Assembly: GCA_031771865.1 (NCBI GenBank)
Contig: JASISA010000027.1
Coordinates: forward strand, 3,348,001-3,412,000
Direction of reading: 5' to 3'
DNA from: Nothophaeocryptopus gaeumannii
Taxonomy: Eukaryota > Ascomycota > Dothideomycetes > Mycosphaerellales > Mycosphaerellaceae
DNA length: 64,000 nt
Made by a program: the position numbers and the translations under genes. Below, one piece after another: positions 32,664 through 42,911 of this stretch (positions within the stretch are counted from its first letter, which is position 1; each line of letters starts with the position of its first letter). The notes below the pieces were generated by a model. It made no database searches and had not been told where the DNA came from. It was given only the letters and a program-made list of their open reading frames with translations.

Positions 32664-34125
32664 ATGGAGGACGACAGTGCTGTGGCGGACCTTGGCCCGG
32701 ATGTCCCCAACGCATGCGCGGCTGCGATCAACGGCGATTCCGAACCCGTGCCGAAGACACCCAGAAGGCGCTTCATTGGCAGGAGAGCTGCTGATGCAAA
32801 GGCTGCTGCGAGAGCAGATGCCAGTCGTTCCTCCATCGAGGAGACAGGCGCCGTTCAAGGTGCGCTTCCGTTTCTCTCGGCCGCGAAAACATCGTCCCAT
32901 TCGTTGCGCTGACTGTCACACAGTTGCGCCTCGGCGACGGCCGGCGCGTGCTCTCAACAATGTCCCAGACGATATCTTGAACGACAAAGACATCAATCAT
33001 GCCATCAGTCTGCTGCCGAGGAACTATAATTTCGAGATTCACAAGACCATCCACCGGATACGGTCTGCAGGCGCAAACAAGGTCGCCTTGCAAATGCCAG
33101 AAGGTCTTTTGCTATTCGCCACGACCATATCCGACATCTTGACTCAGTTCTGTCCTGGATCGAGCACCCTGATCATGGGCGATGTCACATATGGTGCCTG
33201 CTGCATCGATGACTACACGGCCCGTGCGTTGGGCTGTGATATGCTTGTCCATTACGCACATTCCTGTCTGATTCCCGTCAACGTCACCAAGATCCAGACT
33301 TTGTATGTTTTCGTCGATATCCAGATTGATGTTGAGCACTTACTCGCAACCATCGAGCGCAACTTCACATCCGCAAGTACCATTGCAATGGTTGGAACGA
33401 TTCAGTTTAACGCAACTCTCCACGGCACAGCCCAACAACTGCGGGCGGCCGGCTACAATATCATTGTCCCTCAAATAATGCCTTTGTCAAAGGGCGAGAT
33501 CTTGGGCTGCACGTCTCCCCGTCTGGATCGAGAGCAGCGCGTCGACCTTCTTCTCTATCTGGGGGATGGCCGATTCCATTTGGAGAGCGCAATGATTCAC
33601 AACCCATCAACTCCGGCATACAGATACGACCCGTATTCTCGACGACTGACCCACGAAACGTACGACCACGATCAACTCTTGAGCGACCGGTCTAATGCGC
33701 TTGCTCAAGCGCGCTCGGCAAAGAAATGGGGCCTCATTCTTGGTAGCCTTGGAAGACAGGGCAACCCACATACCATGACCTTGATCGAAAACCATTTACG
33801 ACACCGGGGTGTGACGTGGGTCAACTTGCTGCTCAGTGAGATCTTTCCCGGAAAGCTGGCCATGATGCCTGATGTTGAGTGCTGGGTGCAAGTGGCATGT
33901 CCGCGATTGAGCATCGACTGGGGATATGCATTTTCTAGACCTCTTCTGACGCCGTACGAAGCTCTTGTGGTGTTGGGCGAGCGCAAAGGATGGGAAAATC
34001 AAGTCAACGAAGACACTGGAGGAAAGCAGGAAGCTGTGTACCCGATGGACTTCTACGGCAAGCAAGGCTTGGCTCGGGTGAAGGAAGAAGATGTCGGCGT
34101 GAGGCCGATTCGAGTGGTCGCTTAA
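32664..34125 (+). CDS. DPH1: Diphthamide biosynthesis protein 1 (2-(3-amino-3-carboxypropyl)histidine synthase subunit)
   Basis: Two exons: 32664-32859 and 32924-34125; 465 residues. The ATG at 32664 gives an N-terminus (KTPRRRFIGRRAAD) that joins in phase to VAPRRRPARALNNVPDDIL, which fits DPH1; the longer frame open from 32530 is an artefact of reading through the 64-nt intron. Core motifs: LPRNYNFEIHKTIHRIR, LQMPEGLLLFATTISDIL, and three conserved cysteines expected to hold a 4Fe-4S cluster in DVTYGACCIDDYTARALGCD, LGCTSPRL and VACPRLSIDWG. With DPH2 it transfers an aminocarboxypropyl group from S-adenosylmethionine to a His of elongation factor 2 in the cytosol, the first step of diphthamide formation. 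Confidence 0.94.
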
Positions 34126-34631
34126 ATCAAGATTCCCCCACTACCTTCTTGTGTAGCACTGTAACAGTCAATGCCTCTCTGACGAAGAGTGGCTACATTT
34201 CATTTTGGAAACCAACTCCGCGAAGCTCCATTATTGCTGCAGCTTTTTTACCGAAGCGGATGTGGTGTCGGAGACGGATAACTAGCTACTTACGTGGAGG
34301 TGGGGTCTGGGCGTCGTCCGGAACCACACCATCATCACCGCTGTCGACAGGGAGAGGCAACGGCACCATCACGCATCCACATTGACGTTCCGTGATCCGA
34401 AAGGGGTTTTTTTGCGCGATGTTCTTATGATCACCACCGAGCACTGCACAACCAAGTGCACGCGCGCACGCACGCGTGCTGTCGATAATTAGACTGGGCA
34501 TACCGTATCACGGCGTATGTCGACAAGAATGCGAGCAGCGCATCGACCACCGTACCATGGCCAGCTGATCCAGCGATGCACCAAGGCACCTCCAGCCTCC
34601 AGCAGACCGAAGCAGAGCAGCACCTCCCAAA
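34126..34631. other. Intergenic: DPH1 3' end / RGP1 promoter
   Basis: 0.5 kb between same-strand genes. Contains a short alternating CG/CA tract (near 34455-34476). No coding pattern. Confidence 0.5.
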
Positions 34632-37286
34632 ATGCCACCACCACCACCACCACCCCCTGCTCAGTCGAACATTCGAGCCTTTGTACATTGGAAGCAGCCG
34701 ACGGTGTATGCGGGGGAGGAGATTGAGTGTATCATCACCTTCAAGAACATTGCAAAGCTGCCACGGAGCCCCGCCGACCACGAAGGAAGGGCTCTATCCT
34801 ATGCCAACAATGCCTATCATACCAGAAGAGGCTCGCAAGCGCCGCCGTCTGCGGCTCACAGCAGGAAGTCCTCGATCGCGCAGGCAAAGCCTCTGCTCCA
34901 GCCGCCGCATTCCCGCACCCCGTCTGTCTCCGGAACCAGCGTGAACGCGGCAGCTGGTATCAGAGCTCATCGCCCGGCTTTGTCATTGAACGTCGTGGGT
35001 TCATTCGAAAGAGTTGGGAACGGACTTTCGAGAGCGAATTTGGCGCAGGGTAACACCACACCGCATAGCGTAGCCCGTCCGGCGAAAGGCCATGGCAGGA
35101 GCTTATCTATCATGTCCTTGGGCAGCGAGGCTGTGAGTGAGGGACGAACTCCAACCACAGGACCAGTGACTGGAAAGAAGTCCACCAAGACGCATGGAAG
35201 GAGCGCGAGCTTACAGTACACTCCCGGTTTGACGACCCCTTCTACTGCCTTGGGGATGCCATCTCCACGACAGCCATCTCCGCTATATGAGGCAATCACA
35301 CCTCTTGAGGCTCTAGATGCCTCTACTCAGCAAGGACAACTACGTCCTGCTCGGAGACGACCAGGCACTGCCTCTGCTGGCAACACTCCTCAATTAAGCA
35401 GGCAGCCTAGCTTACGGAGACAGGGGAGAACCGAGCAGCAGGATAGCAACAACTTTAGCAACTTCAAGTTTCCTCCCGATCCTATTCCAAAGAACGTTTT
35501 GCAGGCTACAGAGGCTGTCGCAAGACCCAAGCTCGGGCGAAGTCCATCAACAATGCATTCTGGCAAGCGACAGCAGTCACCCCGTCCATCAGACACCTGG
35601 TCAGGGGGCATGAGCAGCCTCAATCCAATATCACGAGTCATGTCAGAGACCTCCGCAGACGGGACACCGCGGTCAAGTGGCGAGTTCTACTCTATGAGCA
35701 ACCACAGCGACGAGACTTTGACCTCGGAGATTCCCACACAACAGCATATTGGCAGATTGATTCCTAAGATCACGCACTCAAGGCAGACATCACAATCTCC
35801 ACCGAGTAGACCCGCGAAGCCCGAGACCTTGATGATGGCGTATGTCCAAACCATGGGCCACTTTACCTTGGACGGTAGTCTGGTCAACGCGGCTCCTTTT
35901 GAGGAAGTTAAGCGGAAAGGTGTTCAGAGCGGCGGCGGTGTGGTAGGGGTCGAGCGCACCAAGCGGTCCTCCGGTCTTTTCGGCGCATTAAGTTGGGGCA
36001 ACATTGGAGAGTCGCTAGGGGGATTACTGGGCGGCGACGAGATGAGTACCATGGCGCAGATGAAAGCGACCGCGGGGTCGAAAACGATACCTCTACTGTC
36101 AACGCCTCAATCGTTGCTCTTCATCGACCTACGGCTTGGCCCTGGAGAAAGTAAGGATTACAGTTACCACTTCTCACTCCCGCGAGGTTTGCCGCCTACT
36201 CACAAGGGCAAAGCGATCAAAGTTTCGTACCATCTCTCTGTGGGCGTCCAAAGACCTGAGGGGCAAATCGTTCAGCATGTTGAGATTCCTTTTCGCGTAC
36301 TTGGTAGCTATGATGCTCAAGGCGACACATTGGGCCACGATCTGATGTCACCCTATATTCTGCTGCAAGATGCTGGGACGTCAACAACATTTCCTTCTGA
36401 TGCTTCTGATTCTGTCAGATCCGGACGCTTCCTGTCAGACAAGAAGCCGAAGAGCAAAAAATCGCCGAGACAGGGTCTGGAAGATTTCTTGCGCTACACT
36501 GAAAGGTTGCTGGAGATGCCCGTTGATTCAAATGGAATACTCTTGTCGCCGACCTCACCTACTTCACCGGACTCGGTCAATTTATCTCGCCAAGGCAGTT
36601 CTACCGATCAGCCGCCGGCTAACATGAAAGAAGTCATCGACCTCGCTATCCTGAGATCCAATCACCTGAACAGTGGCGGCAAGACCCATGAATCGGGGCC
36701 ACATAGCACCAACCGCTTCAACATCGCCCGATCAGGTCAGCCTGTGGCCGTCTTGACGCTACTCAGGCCTGCGCACCGTATCGGTGAAGCTGTCATTGGC
36801 TCTATAGACTTCACTGCACATACCGGTGCCGCAATCCAAGCCCCAACTTACTCAGCGCTGATTGAGCTGGAGTCGGCAGAACAAATCGATCCATCGCTTG
36901 CACTTCGAAGTAACAGCTCAATCAACCGTGTCACGCGCAGGGTGCACGCCGCGAGTCGGGAGAACTCGCTGTTTGCTAGACAAATTCGCTTCAACCTTGC
37001 CATACCCACGGGAGCAACGCCGAGCTTCGAAACGACTGGAGTCAGCCTGACGTGGCGTCTGAAAATCGAGTTCACAACGCAGCGCGAGGTGCAAGGGCTG
37101 GGGATAGGAGGCGCAGGCACTGATGGCGATCTGCTCGAGGAGTTAGGCAGTGACGAACGGGGAACGACTTATATTGCTAAGGAGCGGCTGTGGGGGAACT
37201 CATTCGAAATCAGCGTTCCGCTGAAGGTTTATGGCGCTGTCGGTGTAGACGCTATGGCGGCCGAAAGCGAGGCATTAGCAGTGTAA
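34632..37286 (+). CDS. RGP1: Rgp1-like Rab6/Ypt6 GEF complex subunit
   Basis: Single exon of 884 residues starting with a proline run (MPPPPPPPPAQ). The N-terminal arrestin-like strand block is visible (IRAFVHWKQPTVYAGEEIEC, ITFKNIA), followed by a long Ser/Pro-rich insert to about residue 390. The conserved Rgp1 region resumes with MAYVQTMGHFTLDGSLV, SLLFIDLRLGPGESKDYSYH, FSLPRGLPPTHKGKAIKVSY and LSVGVQRPEGQ, and ends with the second beta-rich half (VAVLTLLRPAHRIGEAVIGS; SFETTGVSLTWRLKIEFTTQ). Family knowledge: Rgp1 with Ric1 forms the Golgi nucleotide-exchange factor for Ypt6/Rab6, acting in endosome-to-Golgi traffic. The insert makes it longer than yeast Rgp1 (about 660), as is usual in filamentous fungi. 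Confidence 0.9.
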   Translation: MPPPPPPPPAQSNIRAFVHWKQPTVYAGEEIECIITFKNIAKLPRSPADHEGRALSYANNAYHTRRGSQAPPSAAHSRKSSIAQAKPLLQPPHSRTPSVSGTSVNAAAGIRAHRPALSLNVVGSFERVGNGLSRANLAQGNTTPHSVARPAKGHGRSLSIMSLGSEAVSEGRTPTTGPVTGKKSTKTHGRSASLQYTPGLTTPSTALGMPSPRQPSPLYEAITPLEALDASTQQGQLRPARRRPGTASAGNTPQLSRQPSLRRQGRTEQQDSNNFSNFKFPPDPIPKNVLQATEAVARPKLGRSPSTMHSGKRQQSPRPSDTWSGGMSSLNPISRVMSETSADGTPRSSGEFYSMSNHSDETLTSEIPTQQHIGRLIPKITHSRQTSQSPPSRPAKPETLMMAYVQTMGHFTLDGSLVNAAPFEEVKRKGVQSGGGVVGVERTKRSSGLFGALSWGNIGESLGGLLGGDEMSTMAQMKATAGSKTIPLLSTPQSLLFIDLRLGPGESKDYSYHFSLPRGLPPTHKGKAIKVSYHLSVGVQRPEGQIVQHVEIPFRVLGSYDAQGDTLGHDLMSPYILLQDAGTSTTFPSDASDSVRSGRFLSDKKPKSKKSPRQGLEDFLRYTERLLEMPVDSNGILLSPTSPTSPDSVNLSRQGSSTDQPPANMKEVIDLAILRSNHLNSGGKTHESGPHSTNRFNIARSGQPVAVLTLLRPAHRIGEAVIGSIDFTAHTGAAIQAPTYSALIELESAEQIDPSLALRSNSSINRVTRRVHAASRENSLFARQIRFNLAIPTGATPSFETTGVSLTWRLKIEFTTQREVQGLGIGGAGTDGDLLEELGSDERGTTYIAKERLWGNSFEISVPLKVYGAVGVDAMAAESEALAV

Positions 37287-37628
37287 ATAGACGCATGACC
37301 TGAACCCACGTGTATGAAAGGGGCCTTGAAAGCGATAACTGCGACGTTCCGTGCCTGAGGCATGAGTGCATGTCTTGGCACACATCGGCGGGCTTCCATT
37401 TCCAAAGCCGAGCGCTTGGATTTGATCTCTCGATTTCATCTCCGTCGTGAGCAGCAGCACCAACAACAATCGAAGCACCCTCTGCATTGCGCCCGGTGAA
37501 GAGACGGCCAATCTGTATGTTCTCTCCCGTCGCCGTGCTGTTCGACCAGCATCTCCGACTGCTGCCACGCACACGGAAAGCTGACCGCGCACTCTTCACA
37601 GAAGTTCTCGCCCACCACCACCGCAATC
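37287..37628. promoter_or_regulatory. RPS8 upstream region
   Basis: 342 nt between the RGP1 stop and the RPS8 ATG. It serves as RGP1 3' end and RPS8 promoter; no specific ribosomal-protein promoter element identified. Confidence 0.4.
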
Positions 37629-38375
37629 ATGGGGTACAGTCCACACCGCCCGCACCATACGCACCGCTGCCTCTGCCAGCTCCGCGCCCTTCCATTCGGC
37701 AACCGCTGACCAGCCTGCAGTATCTCTCGTGACTCCCGTCACAAGCGCAGCGCCTCCGGTGCTAAGCGCGCATACTACCGCAAGAAGAGGTATGCATAAA
37801 CCGAATTGTCTCCCGCCTCGCATCATTTCTGATGTGAGAACAGAGCGTTCGAGAAGGGCCGCCAGCCCGCCAACACCCGTATCGGTGCCAAGCGCATCCA
37901 CCTCGTCCGAACCCGTGGCGGCAATCGCAAGTTCCGTGCTCTGCGTCTCGACTCCGGCAACTTCTCCTGGGGCAGCGAGGGCATCTCTCGCAAAGTCCGT
38001 GTGATCGCTGTCGCCTTCCACCCTTCCAACAACGAGCTGGTCCGTACCAACACCCTCACCAAGTCCGCCGTCGTCCAAGTCGATGCTGCCCCATTCCGCC
38101 AGTGGTACGAAGCCCACTACGGTCAGCCAATTGGTCGCAGACGCCAGCAGAAGCAGGCCGAGACCGAGGAGGTCAAGAAGAGCAAGAGCGTGGAGCAGAA
38201 GCAGCAGCTCCGCCACAAGGCCACCGGCAAGGTTGAGGCCTCCATCGAGCGCCAATTCGAGGCCGGTCGTCTCTACGCTGTCATTGCCAGCCGCCCGGGC
38301 CAGAGCGGTCGCTGCGACGGTTACATCCTGGAGGGAGATGAGCTTGCTTTCTACCAACGTGCCATCAGAAAGTAG
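37629..38375 (+). CDS. RPS8: 40S ribosomal protein eS8 (RPS8)
   Basis: Three exons: 37629-37633 (5 nt, ATGGG), 37721-37789, 37844-38375; 201 residues. The start MGISRDSRHKRSASGAKRAY is the invariant eS8 N-terminus and is obtained only with the 5-nt first exon. Then KKRAFEKGRQPANTRIGAKR, VRTRGGNRKFRALRLDSGNF, SWGSEGISRKVRVIAVAFHP and the C-terminal SIERQFEAGRLYAVIASRPG and CDGYILEGDELAFYQRAIRK. Intron 1 has a CTGAC branch point before the CTGCAG acceptor. Part of the small cytosolic ribosomal subunit. A minus-strand frame of 262 codons across it is a codon-bias shadow. Confidence 0.97.
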
Positions 38376-38892
38376 CGTCATCAACTCTATCTTCCTATTT
38401 ACACCAGACTTCTGTTTGGCGTTCGGGCATGGCTGGATTGGTGCATTACTGGGCTAAGAAGCAGAGGCCGAGGCTGCTTTGATGGCTCTTTAAAAGTGCA
38501 CGCGGTATCGTAGAGTACTACGGCAATGCGAAAATGCAATGAAGCAAACGGATGTTCACGACCAACACTGCTCTGCCATGATGCGCGATTCTTTCCCTCT
38601 CGTCCTCGATGATTCCCTCTCATGCCTCCAATATCTCGACGTCGAATCGTGCTCCCAGAATGCTACTATCACACAATAACCCACTTCTAGATAGCAAGTA
38701 CTTACTCGGTTCAAGTGAAGTGAGCGCGGTCTATCAACAATATATAAAACAAGAACTTGCAATCTCGCTGTCCGTCTCGTACAACCAAAGTTCTGCACGA
38801 AAGCTGTTCAAAACTTTGAAGCAAGCCATCGTAATGCATACACGGTCAGACAGTAACAAATACACACATTCCATCAATCCCTCTATTTTCCC
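38376..38892. other. Convergent 3' spacer, RPS8 and wall-protein gene
   Basis: 0.52 kb; nothing recognised beyond expected 3' ends. Confidence 0.5.
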
Positions 38893-40467
38893 TTACAACA
38901 CAACAACCATACCTATCCCTGCCGCCGCCGCCAAAACACCCGCGACCATCCCGCTGACTCTGCCCGCGCCGCTATCAACTACTGTCGCTTTATCAGTCGC
39001 CGCTGCCGCCTGAACATCACCGCCTGTCGGCGAGGCCGCCAATGTAAGACCACCAACACTCAAACTATGCCCGCTGAAAGTCACCACTCGTTCCGTAGAC
39101 ATGGCTTCTGATTGAGCGGTGATAGTGTGGCCGTTTAGAGTAACGACTTGCGCTGAGGAGAGATGGGCCAAACTTGTTGTTAAAGCGGCATAGTCATTTT
39201 CGAAGGAGCTCTTGGAGGACGACGAGACGGCCGTCTCGAGGGTTGTAGGAGAAGCAGTGGCGCCCATGATCTGAGTCTGAGTCGTCTGTTCGCCTTGCAC
39301 GATGAGCTCAGTCGAGCCCGATTGGATCTCCATTTCGATTTTGGAGAGCGTCATGGAGTCGAGCATGTAATCGCCATTGGGAGCTTGAGAGACAGTATGC
39401 ACCCCGACTGTGACATATGTGAGTGGTCCGGTAATGGTCGACTTGGGGGCGTCTTCTTGCGGCGGGATTGGCGCGGATGCGGATGGGAGTTGAGACGAGT
39501 ATGCAGATTCGACAGGGTTCTCATGCGCAGCGCTGGTCTTTGTCGACTGAAGGACGGGTCCAGCTGGTTGGCTGCTAGGAGCTGGGGAGGGAACTACTGG
39601 CACGATTGGTGTCTTTGCTGGCGATGGAGACGAGGCTGGCTGGTTGTTTTCAGCGCTGGTGGGCGCAAAAGTGAACTTCGGTGTTGTCGCAAGGGTGTCC
39701 TGAGACGAGGCAGGCTGGTTGTTTCCAGCGCTTGTGGACGCAAAAGTGAACTCCGGTGTTGTCGCAAGGGTGTCCTGAGACGAGGGCGGCGCATATGTGA
39801 AGCTCTCCACTGCTTTTGAGCTCGTTTGGACATGTGTGAATTTTGGTGTGCTCGTGGCGGGGACCTGAAGCGAGCTCTGTGGCCTTTCTGTGTGCACAAC
39901 CTCCGGTGAGGCAAACTGAGGAGCTTCAGACTCAGAATGGCTCGGGCTGGCCACCGGCGTGACTGTTTGAGTCTCGAGAGGTGATGCAGGCTGTTGACTG
40001 GCACTGATCGGTTGGGCTTGCTCGGTCGACGTAGGCTGGTAGGTGAAACCAGGCGAAGTGCTTGGTGCTTGAGCAGGGGTTGTGGTAGGGGCATATCGGA
40101 AAGACGTCGACTGTGACGTGGGAGCATCAAAAGAGCTTATAGAAGCTTCATGACTGCTGATTGATGTTGGTTCCTGGAGAGAGGATTCTGAGCTTTCCGT
40201 CACAGGTATTAAAGTCTTTCCATTGCCGATTCCAGGCGGTATGGTCCAGCTAGTCGACGTAGGTGCAGAGCTTGAGGGCGCATCGAGAGAAGACGCACTA
40301 CTCTCTGTCCTCACGATCGCTGGGGCTGGACCGCCCCGCGAGCTCTCGCTTTGCGACCAGGTCGGAGTCGCAGTCGATGTCCAACTGGAGGAAGTGTACG
40401 ATTCCGCATTTGTTTGAGCAGCCGCAAGCGCAATCCAAAGAGTGACTGAGGTGAGTTTGGCAATCAT
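38893..40467 (-). CDS. Ser/Thr-rich GPI-anchored cell-wall protein
   Basis: Single exon; 524 residues from the ATG at 40467 (the longer frame starts at GTG). Signal peptide MIAKLTSVTLWIALAAAQT, then a Ser/Thr/Pro-rich stalk expected to be heavily O-mannosylated, and a C-terminal GPI signal (small residues DSGAGRVSG then a hydrophobic tail VAGVLAAAAGIGMVVVL). The stalk has two nearly identical 25-residue repeats (SSQDTLATTPEFTFAST and variant). Near the C-terminus are VVTLNGHTITAQS and VVTFSGHSLSVGGLTLA, a repeated G-H-[TS]-[IL] motif common in fungal GPI proteins of unknown function. A surface structural or adhesive role is inference; no catalytic domain is visible. Confidence 0.8.
   Translation of the reverse strand: MIAKLTSVTLWIALAAAQTNAESYTSSSWTSTATPTWSQSESSRGGPAPAIVRTESSASSLDAPSSSAPTSTSWTIPPGIGNGKTLIPVTESSESSLQEPTSISSHEASISSFDAPTSQSTSFRYAPTTTPAQAPSTSPGFTYQPTSTEQAQPISASQQPASPLETQTVTPVASPSHSESEAPQFASPEVVHTERPQSSLQVPATSTPKFTHVQTSSKAVESFTYAPPSSQDTLATTPEFTFASTSAGNNQPASSQDTLATTPKFTFAPTSAENNQPASSPSPAKTPIVPVVPSPAPSSQPAGPVLQSTKTSAAHENPVESAYSSQLPSASAPIPPQEDAPKSTITGPLTYVTVGVHTVSQAPNGDYMLDSMTLSKIEMEIQSGSTELIVQGEQTTQTQIMGATASPTTLETAVSSSSKSSFENDYAALTTSLAHLSSAQVVTLNGHTITAQSEAMSTERVVTFSGHSLSVGGLTLAASPTGGDVQAAAATDKATVVDSGAGRVSGMVAGVLAAAAGIGMVVVL
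39632..39781 (-). repeat. Two 75-bp direct repeats in the wall-protein gene
   Basis: Two copies of 75 bp, offset exactly 75 nt (starts 39632 and 39707) and nearly identical, coding 25 residues each. The in-frame unit allows copy-number change without breaking the protein. Confidence 0.9.
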
Positions 40468-41727
40468 CCTGACAATGAAAACGAGTGGACGTGGTAAAAA
40501 TACCACAGCGGCGTGCAGGATAGACTCTCAGGCACCGAAGCGAGAGTCTTCAAGACGGACACCGCGTGGAATCGTGGATGAAGAAGGGGACTTAGTACTT
40601 CTCACCATTCTCGCCTCCCCTTCCTTGAAATCGAGTCTAGCTGTTGTTGCCATGTGCGGAAGGATCTGACGGTATTGAACGGGTCTATCGAGGGCAGGCA
40701 TCCGGTTGATGCACGCACGCAAGAGATACATCTGACTAGTCGTGTAAAGCATAGTCGCGTTCTTCGCTTAAGGCTCCCCAGAGCTTCTTGTGAAGTCGGC
40801 GAGTGCTGCTCTTTCGTATGCGGCCTAGCAGGAAGCCACAAGTGCTTGAGCGTTGGCCTATTCCCAATCAGCCATCATGCCTTGGCAAGCTTGTTCAGTT
40901 TGCTTTCGCGCTGCGATAGCAATTTCTGCACCACAATCATGCAACTTCACCAGTGCGCAAGGTGAGAGAAGCATGAGACAAGAAGTCGTGTCGTCTGCAA
41001 GTTGTTCAACGGCATTGTCGGAGTTCGTTGTCTTCCCAAGCATTGCAGAAGCGGCTGACTAGTGCACGGTCAGATCTGCCCTATTTCGGGCAGCGAATTT
41101 CATTAAGCTCAACCTATTCTGGGGATTCAAACTTCCGGCACATAAACTTCAACGTCTCATTTGCACATCAATTCCTCTGGCTCGAAGCGACGCGGTGCTT
41201 ACGGGCTGGAGGGAAAATAATGAGCTGAACGATAGCCAGACTTGACACAAGAGCAAGGCGTGGTCCGGGCTGTTCTTCAAGTCCTCACGAGTGCACAGAT
41301 GTCGTATAGACCGAACTTTCAGTTCGGTTCACAATGGGTAAATAATCCCCTTGCGTTTCAGCAGAGAGCAATGTTGTTAAACACTCCAACCCGGATGCCG
41401 GGTGCATGAGTCGTGGAGCCAAACGACAGTCTTTGGCATTCGTTCTTCACGCCGAGTAACTCACACTCAGCATTTTGAGAAGACTCGAGGCTGATGAGAG
41501 ATGCGAGAAAGTGTCGCTGTGGGTCACTCGGCCCGGCGGAAGTCGCATTCTTCTCAAGCAGCCTGGAATGGGCACACACGGTAGGACATCCTCGGCCGAC
41601 TTCTGAAGGCTTCTACTCTTGCAACAAGAGGAGTCGTGTCGTGTGAGATGGGTGCATCGGTGATATTATCGGCCTCAATATCACTGTCACAAGTCTTACC
41701 AGCATCTCCACGGCAGCAGCAAATGCT
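40468..41727. other. Intergenic spacer, 1.26 kb
   Basis: Spacer upstream of the wall-protein gene. An ATG frame of 61 codons on the minus strand (40858-41043) ends MMADWE; I do not recognise it and cannot extend it through a good splice site, so it is not called. No repeat or RNA gene seen. Confidence 0.5.
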
Positions 41728-42672
41728 TCAGGTCGGTAGCTCAACAAAAGCAACTTCGGTATATCGCTCGTCGATAATGTTGCCGTCCTCATCGAGTGTC
41801 TTTTGGGCTCCCATCTCACATATCGCCAGTCGGTCGAGTGTGAGGTCCTCGGCCCAGATCTTGTCTTGATACCTGTCCAATATCGGGCGGCCGTCAAATT
41901 TGAGCGAAGCGTTGGTATTTCCGTGGCCGTGAGAACGATCTCGAGGTGCAGGAGGACTACCTTCGCTGCCAGCAGCGGTCAAGTGATCACTCCGCTTTCC
42001 CTCAACAAACTTCTTTCGGCCTTTGGCGTAAATCGTGTTCACGATGGTAGCATGAAGCTTCAACTCTCGGCCATCCAGCACGAGCAAGTCTTTTTCTTTG
42101 AAGCTCCTCTGCAATGCCAAGCAGAAAGGACGTAGCCGTTGAGTCGTGTCTGTTGGTTCCACATACAGAATCGAGGTCTTTGCAGGAGCATGCATGGATT
42201 TCATTCCCTTGAGATCAACTCGGAGGCCGGGCCCGGTAGACTCATGAGTTGCTTCGTTGGACACTTGCCTGGCTGCATCAAGAGGTGGCTCAACGGGGGT
42301 CAGAGCCTCTGAAGTGCCATCCCTGAGCATCGATGGGAGATCCAGCGCCTTCAAGCATTGAACAGCCTCTGCCAGTTGATCTTGGTTCAGACTCATCACA
42401 CCAAGGGTAAGATGCAGAGCGCCAACTGGTCGTACAGCGCGAGGATGTATGCCGGGGAGGCTCATGTCTTCGGCCTCGCCCCTGCCCTGGCTGCCCGCGA
42501 AGGCGTCCCGGGAGACGTCGTCCTGGAAGTCCTGGAGTGAACGCTGCAGCTGCGGTCTGGATGTGGCGTTCACAAGTGGCAGACAGAGAAAGTGGGTGAG
42601 AGGGCCCTTCGCCTTCATGTTCTGTAGGCCCGCAGATGCCCTCTTGAAGCCTTTGCTCTTCGGGCGGGCCAT
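41728..42672 (-). CDS. AKAP7/ASCC1-like 2H phosphoesterase domain protein
   Basis: Single exon; 314 residues from the ATG at 42672 (MARPKSKGFKRAS), preferred because its context (A at -3, G at +4) is better than the in-frame ATG at 42699. The 2H phosphoesterase pair is clear: the first H-x-T motif in VGALHLTLGVMSL and the second in ELKLHATIVNTIY. The opening block LTHFLCLPLVNATSRPQLQ matches the AKAP7 2'-5' RNA ligase-like domain, and the end IWAEDLTLDRLAICEMGAQK is typical. Family knowledge: related proteins hydrolyse 2'-5' or cyclic phosphates in RNA or act with the ASC-1 complex. The reaction here is not known. It is divergent from GET2 with 239 nt between start codons. Confidence 0.85.
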   Translation of the reverse strand: MARPKSKGFKRASAGLQNMKAKGPLTHFLCLPLVNATSRPQLQRSLQDFQDDVSRDAFAGSQGRGEAEDMSLPGIHPRAVRPVGALHLTLGVMSLNQDQLAEAVQCLKALDLPSMLRDGTSEALTPVEPPLDAARQVSNEATHESTGPGLRVDLKGMKSMHAPAKTSILYVEPTDTTQRLRPFCLALQRSFKEKDLLVLDGRELKLHATIVNTIYAKGRKKFVEGKRSDHLTAAGSEGSPPAPRDRSHGHGNTNASLKFDGRPILDRYQDKIWAEDLTLDRLAICEMGAQKTLDEDGNIIDERYTEVAFVELPT

Positions 42673-42911
42673 GCTGGTAGAGACGTCAGCACTTTTCATG
42701 TGCAATAATGTCACACCAGGAGCAACATACACGTACAAAGCTACCCAAGACACCAGCTTGGACCATCAATGACGTTAGCGCTGGCGCTTGCTTGTGATCC
42801 GAGCCGACGGACTTGGCCGGCGCAACTTTCTGGATGTCTGAGATCTGATCGCTATAGTACCGTCCAGACTCGACATTCGCGTGCCACCCGCCCTCCCCCT
42901 GCACTCAGACC

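Noticed and set aside
37596..38384. 262-codon minus-strand frame across RPS8, Leu-rich
   Set aside because: It is the antisense of the strongly codon-biased RPS8 exon 3; the Leu/Ala-rich sequence arises from reversed Lys/Gln codons.
40858..41043. 61-codon ATG frame on the minus strand (ends MMADWE)
   Set aside because: It looks protein-like in part but has no recognised homologue, no good splice sites to extend it, and is too short to support alone.
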